Origin: Chitinophagaceae bacterium
GTDB taxonomy: Bacteria; Bacteroidota; Bacteroidia; Chitinophagales; Chitinophagaceae
NCBI GenBank assembly: GCA_025963615.1
Contig: JAOQAL010000202.1
Span: 1 to 8,424 of the forward strand
Direction of reading: 5' to 3'
Length of the DNA: 8,424 nt
Shown: positions 1 through 6,737 of the stretch, one piece after another
Layout: each line of letters opens with the position of its first letter
Position numbering within the stretch: position 1 is the stretch's first letter
Position numbers and translations under genes: made by a program
The notes under the pieces: generated by a model
What the model was told of the DNA's origin: nothing
The model's database searches: none
What the model saw: the letters and a program-made list of their open reading frames with translations, nothing else

Positions 1-1532
1 TACCACTGGCGGCCCATTTCCTGCCCTCCCCGGGTATGGGCGATCGCAAATATAAATCCCCGGTTCAGCAGGCTCAAACGATGGCTGCTGAAATTGGTTT
101 CGGTGCTGTATCCATAAGATCCATAGGCATACAGCAGTAATGGATTTTGCCCGTTGGTATTCATGCCTTTTTTGTAAACAATCGAAACAGGTACTTTTAT
201 CCCATCCCTTGAGTTTGCGAAAAGACGTTCCGTTACGTAATTATTTTTTTCATAGCCACCCACTACTTCCTGTTGTTTCTTTAGCTCCTTGTCCCTGGTA
301 ACCATATTATAATCATAAACAGCATTCGGCGTAATAAGTGATGTGTAATGGAAACGGAGAATAGGAGTATTGAAATCGGGATTCATGGCGACACCGGCAA
401 GCCAGGCCGGTTCATCAAATCTTATGTAATGTTCTGACTGATCTTTGTGATTCATAATGCGGATATTCATCAGCCCCTCTTTCCGTTCTGATAAAACTAA
501 ATGATCTTTAAAAATTGCAAGGCCCGCGAGGTAAATATCCGGCCGGTGAGCAATCACTTCTTTCCAGTTTTCTTTCCCGGTTTTATCCAGGGAAGTTTCC
601 ATCAACCGGAAATTGGGTGCTTCAAGATTAGTCCGGATATAGAATCTATCATTATAATGATCAATATCGTAAACCAATCCCATCGTGCGGGATTGAAATA
701 GGGTGAACTCACTATCCGGCCTTGCGGCATCTAAAAAAAAATGCTCGCTTTCCTGTTCGCTTAGTTCTGAATAAATGATGATATACTTTTTTGATTTGGT
801 TCTTCCAAGAGAAAGATAGTGCCGGTTATCTTTTTCTTCATAGACTTTTACATCTTCTGCAGGATCTGTTCCTGCCTGATGCCGCCACACCTGGTAGCCT
901 AATAAAGTGGACACATCTTTTAAAATATAAAAAAGAGTTTTGTTGTCAGCCGCCCAGGCATACTCACCCCCTTCTGTATTTAAAATTGTTTCGGGTAAGT
1001 ATTCACCGGTAACCAAATTTTTAAAACGAAGTCTATATAAACGACGGCTTACATCATCTTCGCCTATTGCCAGCAGTTGATTATTATCGCTTACCACCAG
1101 TCCGGATGCATTATAATATGGTTTTCCTTCTGCGGCTTTATTACCATCATGCAGTATCTCTTCAGGGGCCGTAAGGGTTCCTTTTTTGCGGCAATACACA
1201 GGATATTGTTTTCCTTCTTCCTCGCGGTTATAATACCAATAGCCATTATCATGGTAAGGAACGGTTTCGTCCTCTTCCCTGATCCGTCCTTTCATTTCTG
1301 AGAAGAGGGTCTTCTGAAATTCTTTTGTTCCTGCCATCATCGTATCCAGGTAAACATTTTCAGCTTTCAGATAATCCACTGCTTTAGTACTGTCAGGTCC
1401 TTCTTTGAAATAATCGCTCATCCAGAAATAGTTATCTATCCGGGTATCACCATGCGCGATTAATTCCATTGGTTTTTTTTCAGCAACTGGCGGCTGGATG
1501 TCTTCCGGCCATTGGTACCCTTTTTTAATCAC
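1..1532 (-). CDS. ptrB: Oligopeptidase B (S9A family), 3' part outside window
   Basis: Serine peptidase of the prolyl oligopeptidase family that cleaves short peptides after Arg/Lys. About 510 residues are visible, and they align by eye along E. coli protease II (686 aa). Landmarks are HGDTRIDNYFW near residue 22, VWRHQAGTDPA and YEEKDNRHYLSLGRT in the beta-propeller, then NPLLLYAYGSYG and HTRGGQEMGRQW at the entry to the alpha/beta-hydrolase domain. The catalytic Ser, Asp and His lie beyond base 1, so activity cannot be judged. The start is uncertain. The frame runs up to a TAG at 1584-1586 with no ATG before the family-typical WPED/PVAEKKP region. GTG at 1530-1532 is chosen because it keeps that region; ATG at 1467-1469 would remove it. 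No signal peptide is visible in frame. It follows the sdh terminator and so is probably transcribed separately, although I see no consensus promoter. Confidence 0.9.
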   Translation of the reverse strand, partial: MIKKGYQWPEDIQPPVAEKKPMELIAHGDTRIDNYFWMSDYFKEGPDSTKAVDYLKAENVYLDTMMAGTKEFQKTLFSEMKGRIREEDETVPYHDNGYWYYNREEEGKQYPVYCRKKGTLTAPEEILHDGNKAAEGKPYYNASGLVVSDNNQLLAIGEDDVSRRLYRLRFKNLVTGEYLPETILNTEGGEYAWAADNKTLFYILKDVSTLLGYQVWRHQAGTDPAEDVKVYEEKDNRHYLSLGRTKSKKYIIIYSELSEQESEHFFLDAARPDSEFTLFQSRTMGLVYDIDHYNDRFYIRTNLEAPNFRLMETSLDKTGKENWKEVIAHRPDIYLAGLAIFKDHLVLSERKEGLMNIRIMNHKDQSEHYIRFDEPAWLAGVAMNPDFNTPILRFHYTSLITPNAVYDYNMVTRDKELKKQQEVVGGYEKNNYVTERLFANSRDGIKVPVSIVYKKGMNTNGQNPLLLYAYGSYGYSTETNFSSHRLSLLNRGFIFAIAHTRGGQEMGRQW

Positions 1533-1565
1533 AGTTTCACTTGTTTTGTATGAGATAATAAAGAA

Positions 1566-1643
1566 CCAGCTGCGCGCTGCCAGCTACGAGACCGAACGTC
1601 TGCAGCCTTCGTCAGTCTTGCAGGTGGTAGCTCATCGCTCAGG
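1566..1643. repeat. GC-rich patch with a 7-bp tandem repeat
   Basis: This stretch is roughly 60% G+C by hand count, clearly richer than the DNA on either side. It opens with three imperfect 7-mers, GCTGCGC, GCTGCCA and GCTACGA (1569-1589), followed by short self-complementary segments such as AGAC-CGAAC-GTCT. It is non-coding as far as I can tell. The plus strand has one open frame through it, but that frame has no start codon. It looks like a decayed intergenic repeat, and it sits where the leader of the oligopeptidase gene would be expected. Confidence 0.45.
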
Positions 1644-1647
1644 TAAA

Positions 1648-1674
1648 AGATGAATCAGGAACAGGAATTCATCT
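1648..1674. other. Hairpin, 8-bp perfect stem
   Basis: AGATGAAT (1648-1655) pairs perfectly with ATTCATCT (1667-1674) around an 11-nt loop. On the minus strand the stem is followed by TTTACC, so it could serve as a weak secondary terminator behind sdhB. The stem is AT-rich and the T-run short, so this role is only a possibility. Confidence 0.45.
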
Positions 1675-1679
1675 AAACC

Positions 1680-1710
1680 CGGATCAGTATTGCTGAAGTT
1701 ACTGATTCCG
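1680..1710. other. Hairpin, 10-bp stem with one bulge
   Basis: CGGATCAGTA (1680-1689) pairs with TACTGAT-t-CCG (1700-1710), with a single bulged T at 1707 and a 10-nt loop. It lies directly downstream of the sdhB terminator hairpin in the direction of transcription. With its neighbours it forms a run of three stems in 100 bp. It may be 3'-end structure of the sdh message or part of a small RNA; the sequence does not decide. Confidence 0.45.
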
Positions 1711-1747
1711 CTATAAAATAGAATAGCCCTCCACCAGGAAGGGCTAT
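1711..1747 (-). terminator. Rho-independent terminator of the sdh operon
   Basis: Read on the minus strand, ATAGCCCT pairs with AGGGCTAT (1740-1747 with 1723-1730) around a 9-nt loop, and the T-rich tail TCTATTTTATAG follows at 1722-1711. It begins about 20 bp after the sdhB stop codon, the expected place for the operon terminator. Confidence 0.75.
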
Positions 1748-1767
1748 CGTAACTATTAATAGTTTAT

Positions 1768-2532
1768 TTATTTATCACCCGTTAATCCCGCTAAAAAATA
1801 TTCCTGGTTCAATCTTGAAATATTCGTCACCGATATTTCCTTCGGACAAACGGCTTCACAAGCCGTCGTAAACGTACAACTTCCAAAGCCTTCTTTATCC
1901 ATTACGTTGATCATATTCATTACCCGGGTTTTTCTTTCCGGGGCTCCTTGTGGCACCAGCGCCAGGTGAGCTACTTTAGCCGCTACGAATAACAACGCGG
2001 AAGAGTTCTTGCAAGCTGCAACACAAGCTCCGCAACCAATGCAGGCTGCCGCTGCGAAGGCTTTATCCGCATTATCTTTTTCAACCGGCATGGCATTACC
2101 ATCTACTGCACTACCGGTATTGACAGAAATATAGCCACCCGCTTGTATGATTTTATCAAAGGAGGTTCTGTCAACGATCAGATCTTTTATTACAGGAAAA
2201 GCTTTGGCTCTCCAGGGTTCAACCACAATCGTATCGCCGTCCTTAAAAGCCCGCATGTGCAACTGGCAGGTAGTAGTACCATGCCAGGGGCCGTGCGGAC
2301 GGCCATTGATATACATGGAACACGTACCGCAAATGCCTTCACGGCAATCATGATCAAATGCAATAGCATCTTTGCCTTCATGAATTAATTTTTCATTCAG
2401 CACATCAAACATTTCCAGGAAGGACATTTCAGAAGAAATATCATTTACTTCAAAGGTTTCAAAACTTCCTTTAGCTTTGGCGTTTTTCTGTTTCCAGACT
2501 TTTAGCGTAAGATTCATTGAATAATGTTCCAT
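1768..2532 (-). CDS. sdhB: Succinate dehydrogenase / fumarate reductase iron-sulfur subunit
   Basis: Electron-transfer subunit of respiratory complex II. It carries electrons from the flavin of SdhA to the hemes and menaquinone site of SdhC at the cytoplasmic membrane face. Length is 254 aa, normal for the Bacteroidota type. The N-terminal plant-type ferredoxin domain holds the [2Fe-2S] ligands C63, C68, C71 and C89. The C-terminal domain has C164-x2-C167-x2-C170-x3-C174 and C219, C225, C229-Pro. By family rule C164/167/170/229 bind [4Fe-4S] and C174/219/225 bind [3Fe-4S]; the position that would be a fourth Cys is T222. ATG at 2530-2532 is used as the start, but the internal ATG five codons on ([11 protein letters not shown]) is also plausible. 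In most relatives sdhB follows sdhA closely. Here a four-helix-bundle gene and its repeats separate them by 573 bp. Confidence 0.97.
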   Translation of the reverse strand: MEHYSMNLTLKVWKQKNAKAKGSFETFEVNDISSEMSFLEMFDVLNEKLIHEGKDAIAFDHDCREGICGTCSMYINGRPHGPWHGTTTCQLHMRAFKDGDTIVVEPWRAKAFPVIKDLIVDRTSFDKIIQAGGYISVNTGSAVDGNAMPVEKDNADKAFAAAACIGCGACVAACKNSSALLFVAAKVAHLALVPQGAPERKTRVMNMINVMDKEGFGSCTFTTACEAVCPKEISVTNISRLNQEYFLAGLTGDK

Positions 2533-2570
2533 TCTTAATGTGTAAATGTGATAAATATGAAAATAAAAAA
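2533..2570. repeat. TGTGRAAA-type repeat, sdhB-side arm of a 29-bp inverted repeat
   Basis: This fills the gap between the four-helix-bundle stop codon and the sdhB start. Bases 2536-2564 on the plus strand match the minus-strand sequence of 3108-3080 at 25 of 29 positions without gaps; the mismatches are at arm positions 8, 16, 17 and 22. It is built from short units TGTGTAAA, TGTGATAAA and TATGAAAA. Confidence 0.8.
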
Positions 2571-2987
2571 TCAGACTCCCATCAGCCCTGCTTTTATTTT
2601 TATGAATAAAATTGAAATTGCCGCGAATGCAAAGTTAATACCCAACTTTCCTTTGCTTGATATAATTATTTTAGAAATAATCTTCATTAACTCTAAAACC
2701 GTTTCTTTTAAAGAACTATTTACCGGATAACTTTCAATTCTTTCACAAATAAAAAGCCAATACAGCGTTTCATTTGCCTCCTTTATCGCTATTTTCATCT
2801 TATGAATAAAGTCTGCTCTGCTTTCAGCATGTTGCGCTTCAAAAACATTTGCACCAACGGATGTTCCGCTTCTTAACAATTGTTTAGCCACCACATACTT
2901 TTTCTTCTCCTCGAGTAATTCACAAAATTTAACAATATTTACTCCAAAGTCCAGCGACTTTTCTAACACCATATTTTTCTGTTCCAT
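2571..2987 (-). CDS. Four-helix-bundle protein (S23 / 23S rRNA intervening-sequence family)
   Basis: A small helical protein of 138 aa. The diagnostic stretch is residues 38-78: [20 protein letters not shown], then ADFIHKM and [11 protein letters not shown]. This is the core of the family first described as an ORF in intervening sequences of 23S rRNA and related to the Avd accessory proteins of diversity-generating retroelements. Relatives form positively charged oligomeric bundles; the role of free-standing chromosomal copies is not established to my knowledge. The start is ATG at 2985-2987, with a second Met at residue 6. By recollection the family usually ends near residue 115; here a hydrophobic tail of about 23 residues ([20 protein letters not shown] region) follows, which is odd. 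It has the same strand as sdhA and sdhB and lies between them, so it is probably co-transcribed with them. No reverse transcriptase or target repeat is in view, so a retroelement role here is unsupported. Confidence 0.88.
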   Translation of the reverse strand: MEQKNMVLEKSLDFGVNIVKFCELLEEKKKYVVAKQLLRSGTSVGANVFEAQHAESRADFIHKMKIAIKEANETLYWLFICERIESYPVNSSLKETVLELMKIISKIIISSKGKLGINFAFAAISILFIKIKAGLMGV

Positions 2988-2997
2988 GGCAAATAAT

Positions 2998-3022
2998 TTT
3001 AGGTAGTTTTAATTACCCTAAA
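2998..3022. other. Small inverted repeat upstream of the four-helix-bundle gene
   Basis: TTTAGGTA (2998-3005) is complementary to TACCCTAAA (3014-3022), allowing one bulged C. It ends about 10 bp before the ATG of the four-helix-bundle gene. Its position fits an operator or a leader hairpin that affects translation, but nothing in the sequence tells which. Confidence 0.35.
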
Positions 3023-3039
3023 CTATAAAACCAGCATCA

Positions 3040-3108
3040 TCTATACATTTTCAACTTCTCACATTTCCACATCTATCACATTTTCACATTTCCCACATTT
3101 CCACATTA
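3040..3108. repeat. Degenerate tandem repeat, sdhA-side arm of the inverted repeat
   Basis: On the minus strand this reads as about eight consecutive 8-10 bp units of the form TGTGGAAA, TGTGGGAAA, TGTGAAAA, TGTGATAGA and so on, starting inside the sdhA stop codon. Bases 3080-3108 are the partner of the arm at 2536-2564. Such TGTGRAAA-type arrays look like a low-complexity intergenic family; a third and fourth instance occur at 6738-6820. Confidence 0.8.
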
Positions 3109-5082
3109 CTTATAATTCCGCTGACTCGGCTTAATCAACTCATATTCCAAAACTTCCTTTTGTAAATTCCAGTTACTTTCTCCCGCATGTTCCCAGGCAG
3201 ACACATACATAAACTGGTCATCGTGACGAAGCGCTTCTCCATCTTCTGTCTGGCTTTCTTCACGGAAATGACCGCCGCAACTTTCATTTCGTTGCAGTGC
3301 ATCAAGGCACATCAGTTCACCCAATTCGATAAAATCGGCAACCCGGTTGGCCTTATCCAGTTCAGGATTCATCTCATGGATCGACCCGGGTATTTTCACA
3401 TCTTTCCAGAATTCAATTTTCAATGCCTGTATTTCTTTAATAGCTTCCTGCAATCCTTTTTCATTTCTCGCCATGCCGCATTTCTCCCACATGATTTTAC
3501 CAAGACGTTTATGAAAACTTTCTACGGATTGAGCGCCTTTAATATTCATCAAGGTATTAATTCTTGCATGAACTCCTTTTTCTGCCGCTTCAAAGGCTTC
3601 GTGATTGGTGGGAATAGGTTTGGTAGCTATTTCATCTGCCAGATAATTACCCATGGTGTAAGGAATAACAAAATATCCATCAGCCAATCCCTGCATCAAG
3701 GCAGAAGCGCCCAAACGGTTAGCCCCATGATCACTGAAGTTAGCTTCGCCTAAACAATATAAACCCGGCACAGAAGTCATCAGTTCATAATCTACCCATA
3801 AACCACCCATGGTGTAATGCACGGCAGGATAAATGCGCATCGGCACTTCGTATGGGTTTTCTCCGGTAATCTTTTCATACATATCAAAAAGGTTCCCGTA
3901 CTCTTCTTTCACCACTTCTTTGCCCAATCTTACCAGTGTTTCAATGTCCGGATTTTCTATACCCAGTTTACCCGCTTCCACCCGGCCATATTTATTAATC
4001 AGGTTGTATTTGAAATCGAGATAAACGGCCTGCTTTGTAGTCCCTACGCCATAACCCGCATCACATCTTTCTTTCGCGGCCCTGGAGGCTACATCTCTTG
4101 GCACCAGGTTTCCAAATGCCGGGTACCTTCTTTCCAGGTAGTAATCCCTTTCCTCTTCCGGAATATCATTTGCTTTTCTTGTATCATTTTGTTTTTTGGG
4201 AACCCATATTCTTCCATCGTTGCGGAGCGACTCCGACATCAAGGTCAGTTTACTTTGATGATCGCCGGTAACAGGGATACAGGTAGGATGAATTTGTGTA
4301 AAGCAGGGATTGGCAAAATAAGCTCCCCGTTTATGTGCTTTCCAGGCAGCAGTTACATTACTGCCCATGGCATTGGTGCTTAAATAAAATACATTACCGT
4401 ATCCACCGCTGCATAACAATACCGCATGACCGAAATATCTTTCCAGTTCACCTGTCACGAGGTTTCTGCAGATAATTCCTCTTGCTTTACCATCTACTAC
4501 CACCACATCCAGCATTTCGTGCCGGGTATACATCGAAACATTGCCCAGGGCTACCTGTCTTTCCAGCGCCTGGTAAGCTCCTATTAATAACTGCTGGCCG
4601 GTTTGGCCCGCAGCATAAAAAGTTCTTTTAACCTGGGTACCGCCAAAAGAACGGTTATTCAGCAAGCCGCCGTATTCTCTCGCAAACGGTACTCCCTGCG
4701 CCACACATTGATCAATAATGCTGGCACTCACTTCAGCAAGACGATGAACGTTGGCTTCCCGGGAGCGGTAGTCGCCTCCCTTTATCGTATCATAAAATAA
4801 GCGGAATACACTGTCGCCATCATTTTGATAATTCTTAGCGGCATTAATACCTCCCTGCGCAGCAATGGAGTGTGCCCGGCGCGGAGAATCCTGGAAACAA
4901 AATGCTTTCACTTTATAGCCGAGTTCACCCAGAGATGCCGCTGCTGAAGCTCCAGCCAGTCCGGTTCCTACTATAATAATTTCCAGTTTGCGCTTGTTGG
5001 CAGGGTTTACCAATTTACAATGCCCTTTATAATCTGTCCACTTTTGTTCTAAAGGCCCTGCAGGAATTTTTGAATTCGGCAT
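3106..5082 (-). CDS. sdhA: Succinate dehydrogenase / fumarate reductase flavoprotein subunit
   Basis: Catalytic subunit of complex II: oxidises succinate to fumarate, or the reverse, using covalently bound FAD, and passes electrons to SdhB. The 658 aa fit the Bacteroidota/epsilon-type SdhA-FrdA. The dinucleotide fold is [15 protein letters not shown] (39-53). H71 in [11 protein letters not shown] is the expected covalent FAD attachment site. Substrate-site residues by family analogy are H265 (QIHPTCIP), R329 ([10 protein letters not shown]) and H422 (VHYTMGGLW). The C-terminal domain ends with SCGGHFREE (601-609) and [11 protein letters not shown] at 5080-5082 is chosen because [11 protein letters not shown] matches how relatives begin. 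A TTG ten codons upstream would only add AT-rich leader. The stop codon TAA coincides with the end of the repeat that flanks the next gene. The gene lies 297 bp after sdhC and is separated from sdhB by the four-helix-bundle cassette. Confidence 0.97.
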   Translation of the reverse strand: MPNSKIPAGPLEQKWTDYKGHCKLVNPANKRKLEIIIVGTGLAGASAAASLGELGYKVKAFCFQDSPRRAHSIAAQGGINAAKNYQNDGDSVFRLFYDTIKGGDYRSREANVHRLAEVSASIIDQCVAQGVPFAREYGGLLNNRSFGGTQVKRTFYAAGQTGQQLLIGAYQALERQVALGNVSMYTRHEMLDVVVVDGKARGIICRNLVTGELERYFGHAVLLCSGGYGNVFYLSTNAMGSNVTAAWKAHKRGAYFANPCFTQIHPTCIPVTGDHQSKLTLMSESLRNDGRIWVPKKQNDTRKANDIPEEERDYYLERRYPAFGNLVPRDVASRAAKERCDAGYGVGTTKQAVYLDFKYNLINKYGRVEAGKLGIENPDIETLVRLGKEVVKEEYGNLFDMYEKITGENPYEVPMRIYPAVHYTMGGLWVDYELMTSVPGLYCLGEANFSDHGANRLGASALMQGLADGYFVIPYTMGNYLADEIATKPIPTNHEAFEAAEKGVHARINTLMNIKGAQSVESFHKRLGKIMWEKCGMARNEKGLQEAIKEIQALKIEFWKDVKIPGSIHEMNPELDKANRVADFIELGELMCLDALQRNESCGGHFREESQTEDGEALRHDDQFMYVSAWEHAGESNWNLQKEVLEYELIKPSQRNYK

Positions 5083-5379
5083 ATAAAATTTAAAATTTGA
5101 CAATCCCGGCAAAACGGGACAGGTTATACAAATTTTTAAAAAGCTTTTTTAAGTTATCAGCGTTTCGTTCATTCTTCACCGTTCCTTGTGTTGGTCCGCT
5201 ACCGACGTTATAATTTCTACCGGTAAATTCAGCTACTATCCGGTACCGCAGCAGACAGAACCTATAAGAGTCCACCAGTGCGGAACCAACGTTTCATCAC
5301 CGTACAAACTCCCGGTCATTAATTTCAATATCCAACAATTACTACACGCACAACTCCGCTGCCTATTACTACAGGCCTG
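5083..5379. other. Gene-free sdhC-sdhA spacer
   Basis: I see no credible gene on either strand in these 297 bp; the open frames are short and resemble nothing I recognise. Structure seen: a hairpin TCCCG-TTTTGC-CGGGA on the minus strand (5119-5104), starting 22 bp before the sdhA ATG; an A/T palindrome around AAAAAGCTTTTT (5138-5149); and an inverted TACCGG/CCGGTA pair with a 16-nt gap near 5218-5245. No TAnnTTTG-type promoter was found by eye. The spacer is long for this operon, so an sdhA leader with regulatory structure or an internal promoter is possible but not shown. Confidence 0.5.
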
Positions 5380-6063
5380 CTATTTCACCCATCCCAAATA
5401 CATACTTACCGGCATCATGGCAAACGCCAGGGGTATTATTATTGAAAATGCGATGCCCGCAGATTGAATAAGGACAAGGAATCTTTTATTATGAACGCCT
5501 ATTGTACGAAAGGCGCTTTGAAATCCATGCATTAAATGCCATGCTAAGGAGAAACATGCCAATACATATACTGTTACTACCCACGGTTCCGTGAATGTTA
5601 CCTGCATCAGATTAAACATATTATGCACTTCTTTTCCATCGATTAAAACTTCATTAACACCTGTAAACCGGGAAGGTATCCAGAACTGCTTCCAGTGAAT
5701 AATGAAGAACAAAAGTAAAATGGTTCCCAGCAAACCCATGCTGCGGCTATACCATTTACTACCCCGGTTGCCAAGATTTATTTTGTATCCGATATTTCTT
5801 TTGGAACGGTTGGTAAACTCCAGTACATACCCCTGGATAATATGAATAAAAATTCCGGCAAACAATCCTACTTCCAGAATACGTATAATAATCATCGAGC
5901 CCATAAAATGTGCAACTTTATTGAAAAGGACACCGCCATCATTGGCCCAAATGCAGGCATTCACACCGGCATGCACGACTAAAAAGGAAATCAGAAACAG
6001 ACCCGTCAAACCCATTACCAGCTTTTTTCCTACAGATGAAGTAAAAAATTCAGACCATTTCAT
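5380..6063 (-). CDS. sdhC: Succinate dehydrogenase / fumarate reductase cytochrome b subunit (type B, diheme)
   Basis: Membrane anchor of complex II. It exchanges electrons between SdhB and menaquinone through two b hemes, with no separate SdhD. It is 227 aa with five hydrophobic helices at roughly 14-34, 52-78, 108-123, 160-177 and 195-216, as in the Bacillus/Wolinella b558 type. Likely heme ligands are H31 (VVHAGVN), H74 (FIHIIQG), H123 (IIHWKQF) and H179 (HGFQSAF), with H176 as an alternative to the last; the assignment is by position, not structure. The start ATG at 6061-6063 gives MKWSEFFTSSVGKKLVMGLTG, the usual beginning; a TTG three codons upstream is unlikely. First gene of the sdh operon, with a good promoter match about 35-65 bp upstream. 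The enzyme could run as succinate dehydrogenase or fumarate reductase; sequence alone does not decide. Confidence 0.95.
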   Translation of the reverse strand: MKWSEFFTSSVGKKLVMGLTGLFLISFLVVHAGVNACIWANDGGVLFNKVAHFMGSMIIIRILEVGLFAGIFIHIIQGYVLEFTNRSKRNIGYKINLGNRGSKWYSRSMGLLGTILLLFFIIHWKQFWIPSRFTGVNEVLIDGKEVHNMFNLMQVTFTEPWVVTVYVLACFSLAWHLMHGFQSAFRTIGVHNKRFLVLIQSAGIAFSIIIPLAFAMMPVSMYLGWVK

Positions 6064-6096
6064 AAGTGTCAATCAAAGAGGGGTTAAAAATTGCTG

Positions 6097-6127
6097 CAAA
6101 TTTAGTATCGGATAGTCAAACTTCAGA
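6097..6127 (-). promoter_or_regulatory. Bacteroidota-type promoter before sdhC
   Basis: The minus strand carries TAAATTTG (6104-6097), a perfect fit to the Bacteroidota -7 consensus TAnnTTTG. TCTG (6127-6124) lies 19 bp upstream, a 3-of-4 match to the -33 TTTG element. A transcript starting a few bases downstream would have a leader of roughly 25-30 nt before the sdhC ATG. A TTTG at 6120-6117 also exists but lies only 12 bp from the -7 box, too close. Confidence 0.6.
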
Positions 6128-6150
6128 AAATAAAAATAGAACTGGGTTTG

Positions 6151-6171
6151 CGGCTGTTACAAAGATAGCCG
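6151..6171 (-). terminator. Weak terminator-like hairpin after the unknown gene
   Basis: On the minus strand CGGCT (6171-6167) pairs with AGCCG (6155-6151) around an 11-nt loop that contains the TAA stop of the 188-aa gene. A T-rich stretch (TTCTATTTTTATTTTC) follows only after about 12 bases. The short stem and distant T-tract make it a poor classical terminator, but it could separate this gene from sdhC. Confidence 0.3.
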
Positions 6172-6723
6172 GGCCATTAATTCATTATCTATCTTTTTAA
6201 ACAAATGGAAAGGCTTATAAGTTCGCCAGTTATCTAATTCATACAACTCAATATACCGGTTAAGTTTGGCTTTTTTGAAATCATACTGTGTCGCTTCAGG
6301 CATATTCACCAATACAATCCAGCCATTTTCATCGGTTACCTCTTCATACCATTCCTTATAGTATTCATTATCACTACTATGAAAATTGAGGACGTTTTCC
6401 GCGATCAGTATAAACTTAAAAATGCCTTCCTGCATAAATTTCTCCATCACCTCCCGCTTCAACTCCATAATGTCATTTTCAATAGCATCATTCCACTCCC
6501 CTATTAATTCAATGATCGCGTATTTTTCGGCGTAGTCGGCAATTAAAACCTTCAAATATAAAGTCCGGCTTCCAAAATCATCCCATTGAGGATGGATATA
6601 ATAATTATAAATAGCCTGGGTAAATTCAAACTCAGAATAATTACGGCCATAAAAAGGCGATTGCTCATCCTCTTCACTTACATAAATATGCCGCCAGTTA
6701 TAAAAAGGTTCAATATCATGCAT
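6157..6723 (-). CDS. Conserved-looking protein of unknown function, 188 aa
   Basis: I cannot assign a function. The protein is soluble-looking, rich in acidic and aromatic residues, with no signal peptide or membrane segment. Notable stretches are PFYNWRHIYVSEEDEQSPFYG (6-26, highly aromatic), YNYYIHPQWDDFGSRTLYLK (39-58), IIELIGEWNDAIENDI (70-85), ENVLNFHSSDNEYYKEWYEE (109-128) and NWRTYKPFHLFKKID (165-179). The composition suggests a compact alpha/beta fold. I recall similar uncharacterised proteins in Bacteroidota but cannot name a family. ATG at 6721-6723 is chosen. An ATG 27 codons upstream would add a leader encoded entirely by the adjacent inverted repeat, which is unlikely to be real. 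It lies between murQ and sdhC on the same strand and may be read through from murQ. Confidence 0.75.
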   Translation of the reverse strand: MHDIEPFYNWRHIYVSEEDEQSPFYGRNYSEFEFTQAIYNYYIHPQWDDFGSRTLYLKVLIADYAEKYAIIELIGEWNDAIENDIMELKREVMEKFMQEGIFKFILIAENVLNFHSSDNEYYKEWYEEVTDENGWIVLVNMPEATQYDFKKAKLNRYIELYELDNWRTYKPFHLFKKIDNELMARLSL

Positions 6724-6737
6724 AATATTAAATGAGG

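Larger units (their letters stand above)
2536..3108 (-). mobile_element. Candidate inverted-repeat-bounded cassette carrying a four-helix-bundle gene
   Basis: A 573-bp segment between sdhA and sdhB is bounded by 29-bp inverted repeats (25/29 identical) and contains a single gene of the S23/IVP family. Both outer ends read TAATGTG, and the sdhA-side end supplies the sdhA TAA stop. The dinucleotide CT flanks both ends, which is too short to claim a target-site duplication. No transposase is present. Mobility is inferred from the boundary repeats and the interruption of a normally compact operon. The repeats could equally be a dispersed intergenic family that happens to flank the gene. Confidence 0.4.

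Noticed and set aside
501..1301. Several short plus-strand frames opposite the oligopeptidase gene
   Set aside because: The minus strand codes for a continuous, clearly homologous peptidase here, so these are shadows.
1566..1645. tRNA-like look of the GC-rich patch (TAGCTC and GTTCG fragments)
   Set aside because: No 7-bp acceptor stem, anticodon arm or proper T-loop could be laid out on either strand.
1566..1646. Plus-strand open frame through the GC-rich patch ending at a TGA near 1645
   Set aside because: It has no in-frame start codon and is partly built from a 7-bp repeat, so it is not a gene.
2571..2987. A diversity-generating retroelement suggested by the Avd-related four-helix-bundle protein
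   Set aside because: There is no reverse transcriptase, template/variable repeat pair or C-type lectin target in the window.
3040..3108. A CRISPR array suggested by the repeated CACATTT units
   Set aside because: The units are only 8-10 bp, degenerate and contiguous, without unique spacers or cas genes.
3187..4383. Two 188-aa open frames on the plus strand opposite sdhA
   Set aside because: They lie antisense to a strongly conserved gene, resemble no family I know, and are explained by the codon pattern of sdhA.
5090..5275. 61-aa frame on the minus strand in the sdhC-sdhA spacer
   Set aside because: No recognisable motif, no family-like composition, and it overlaps the sdhA start; treated as chance.
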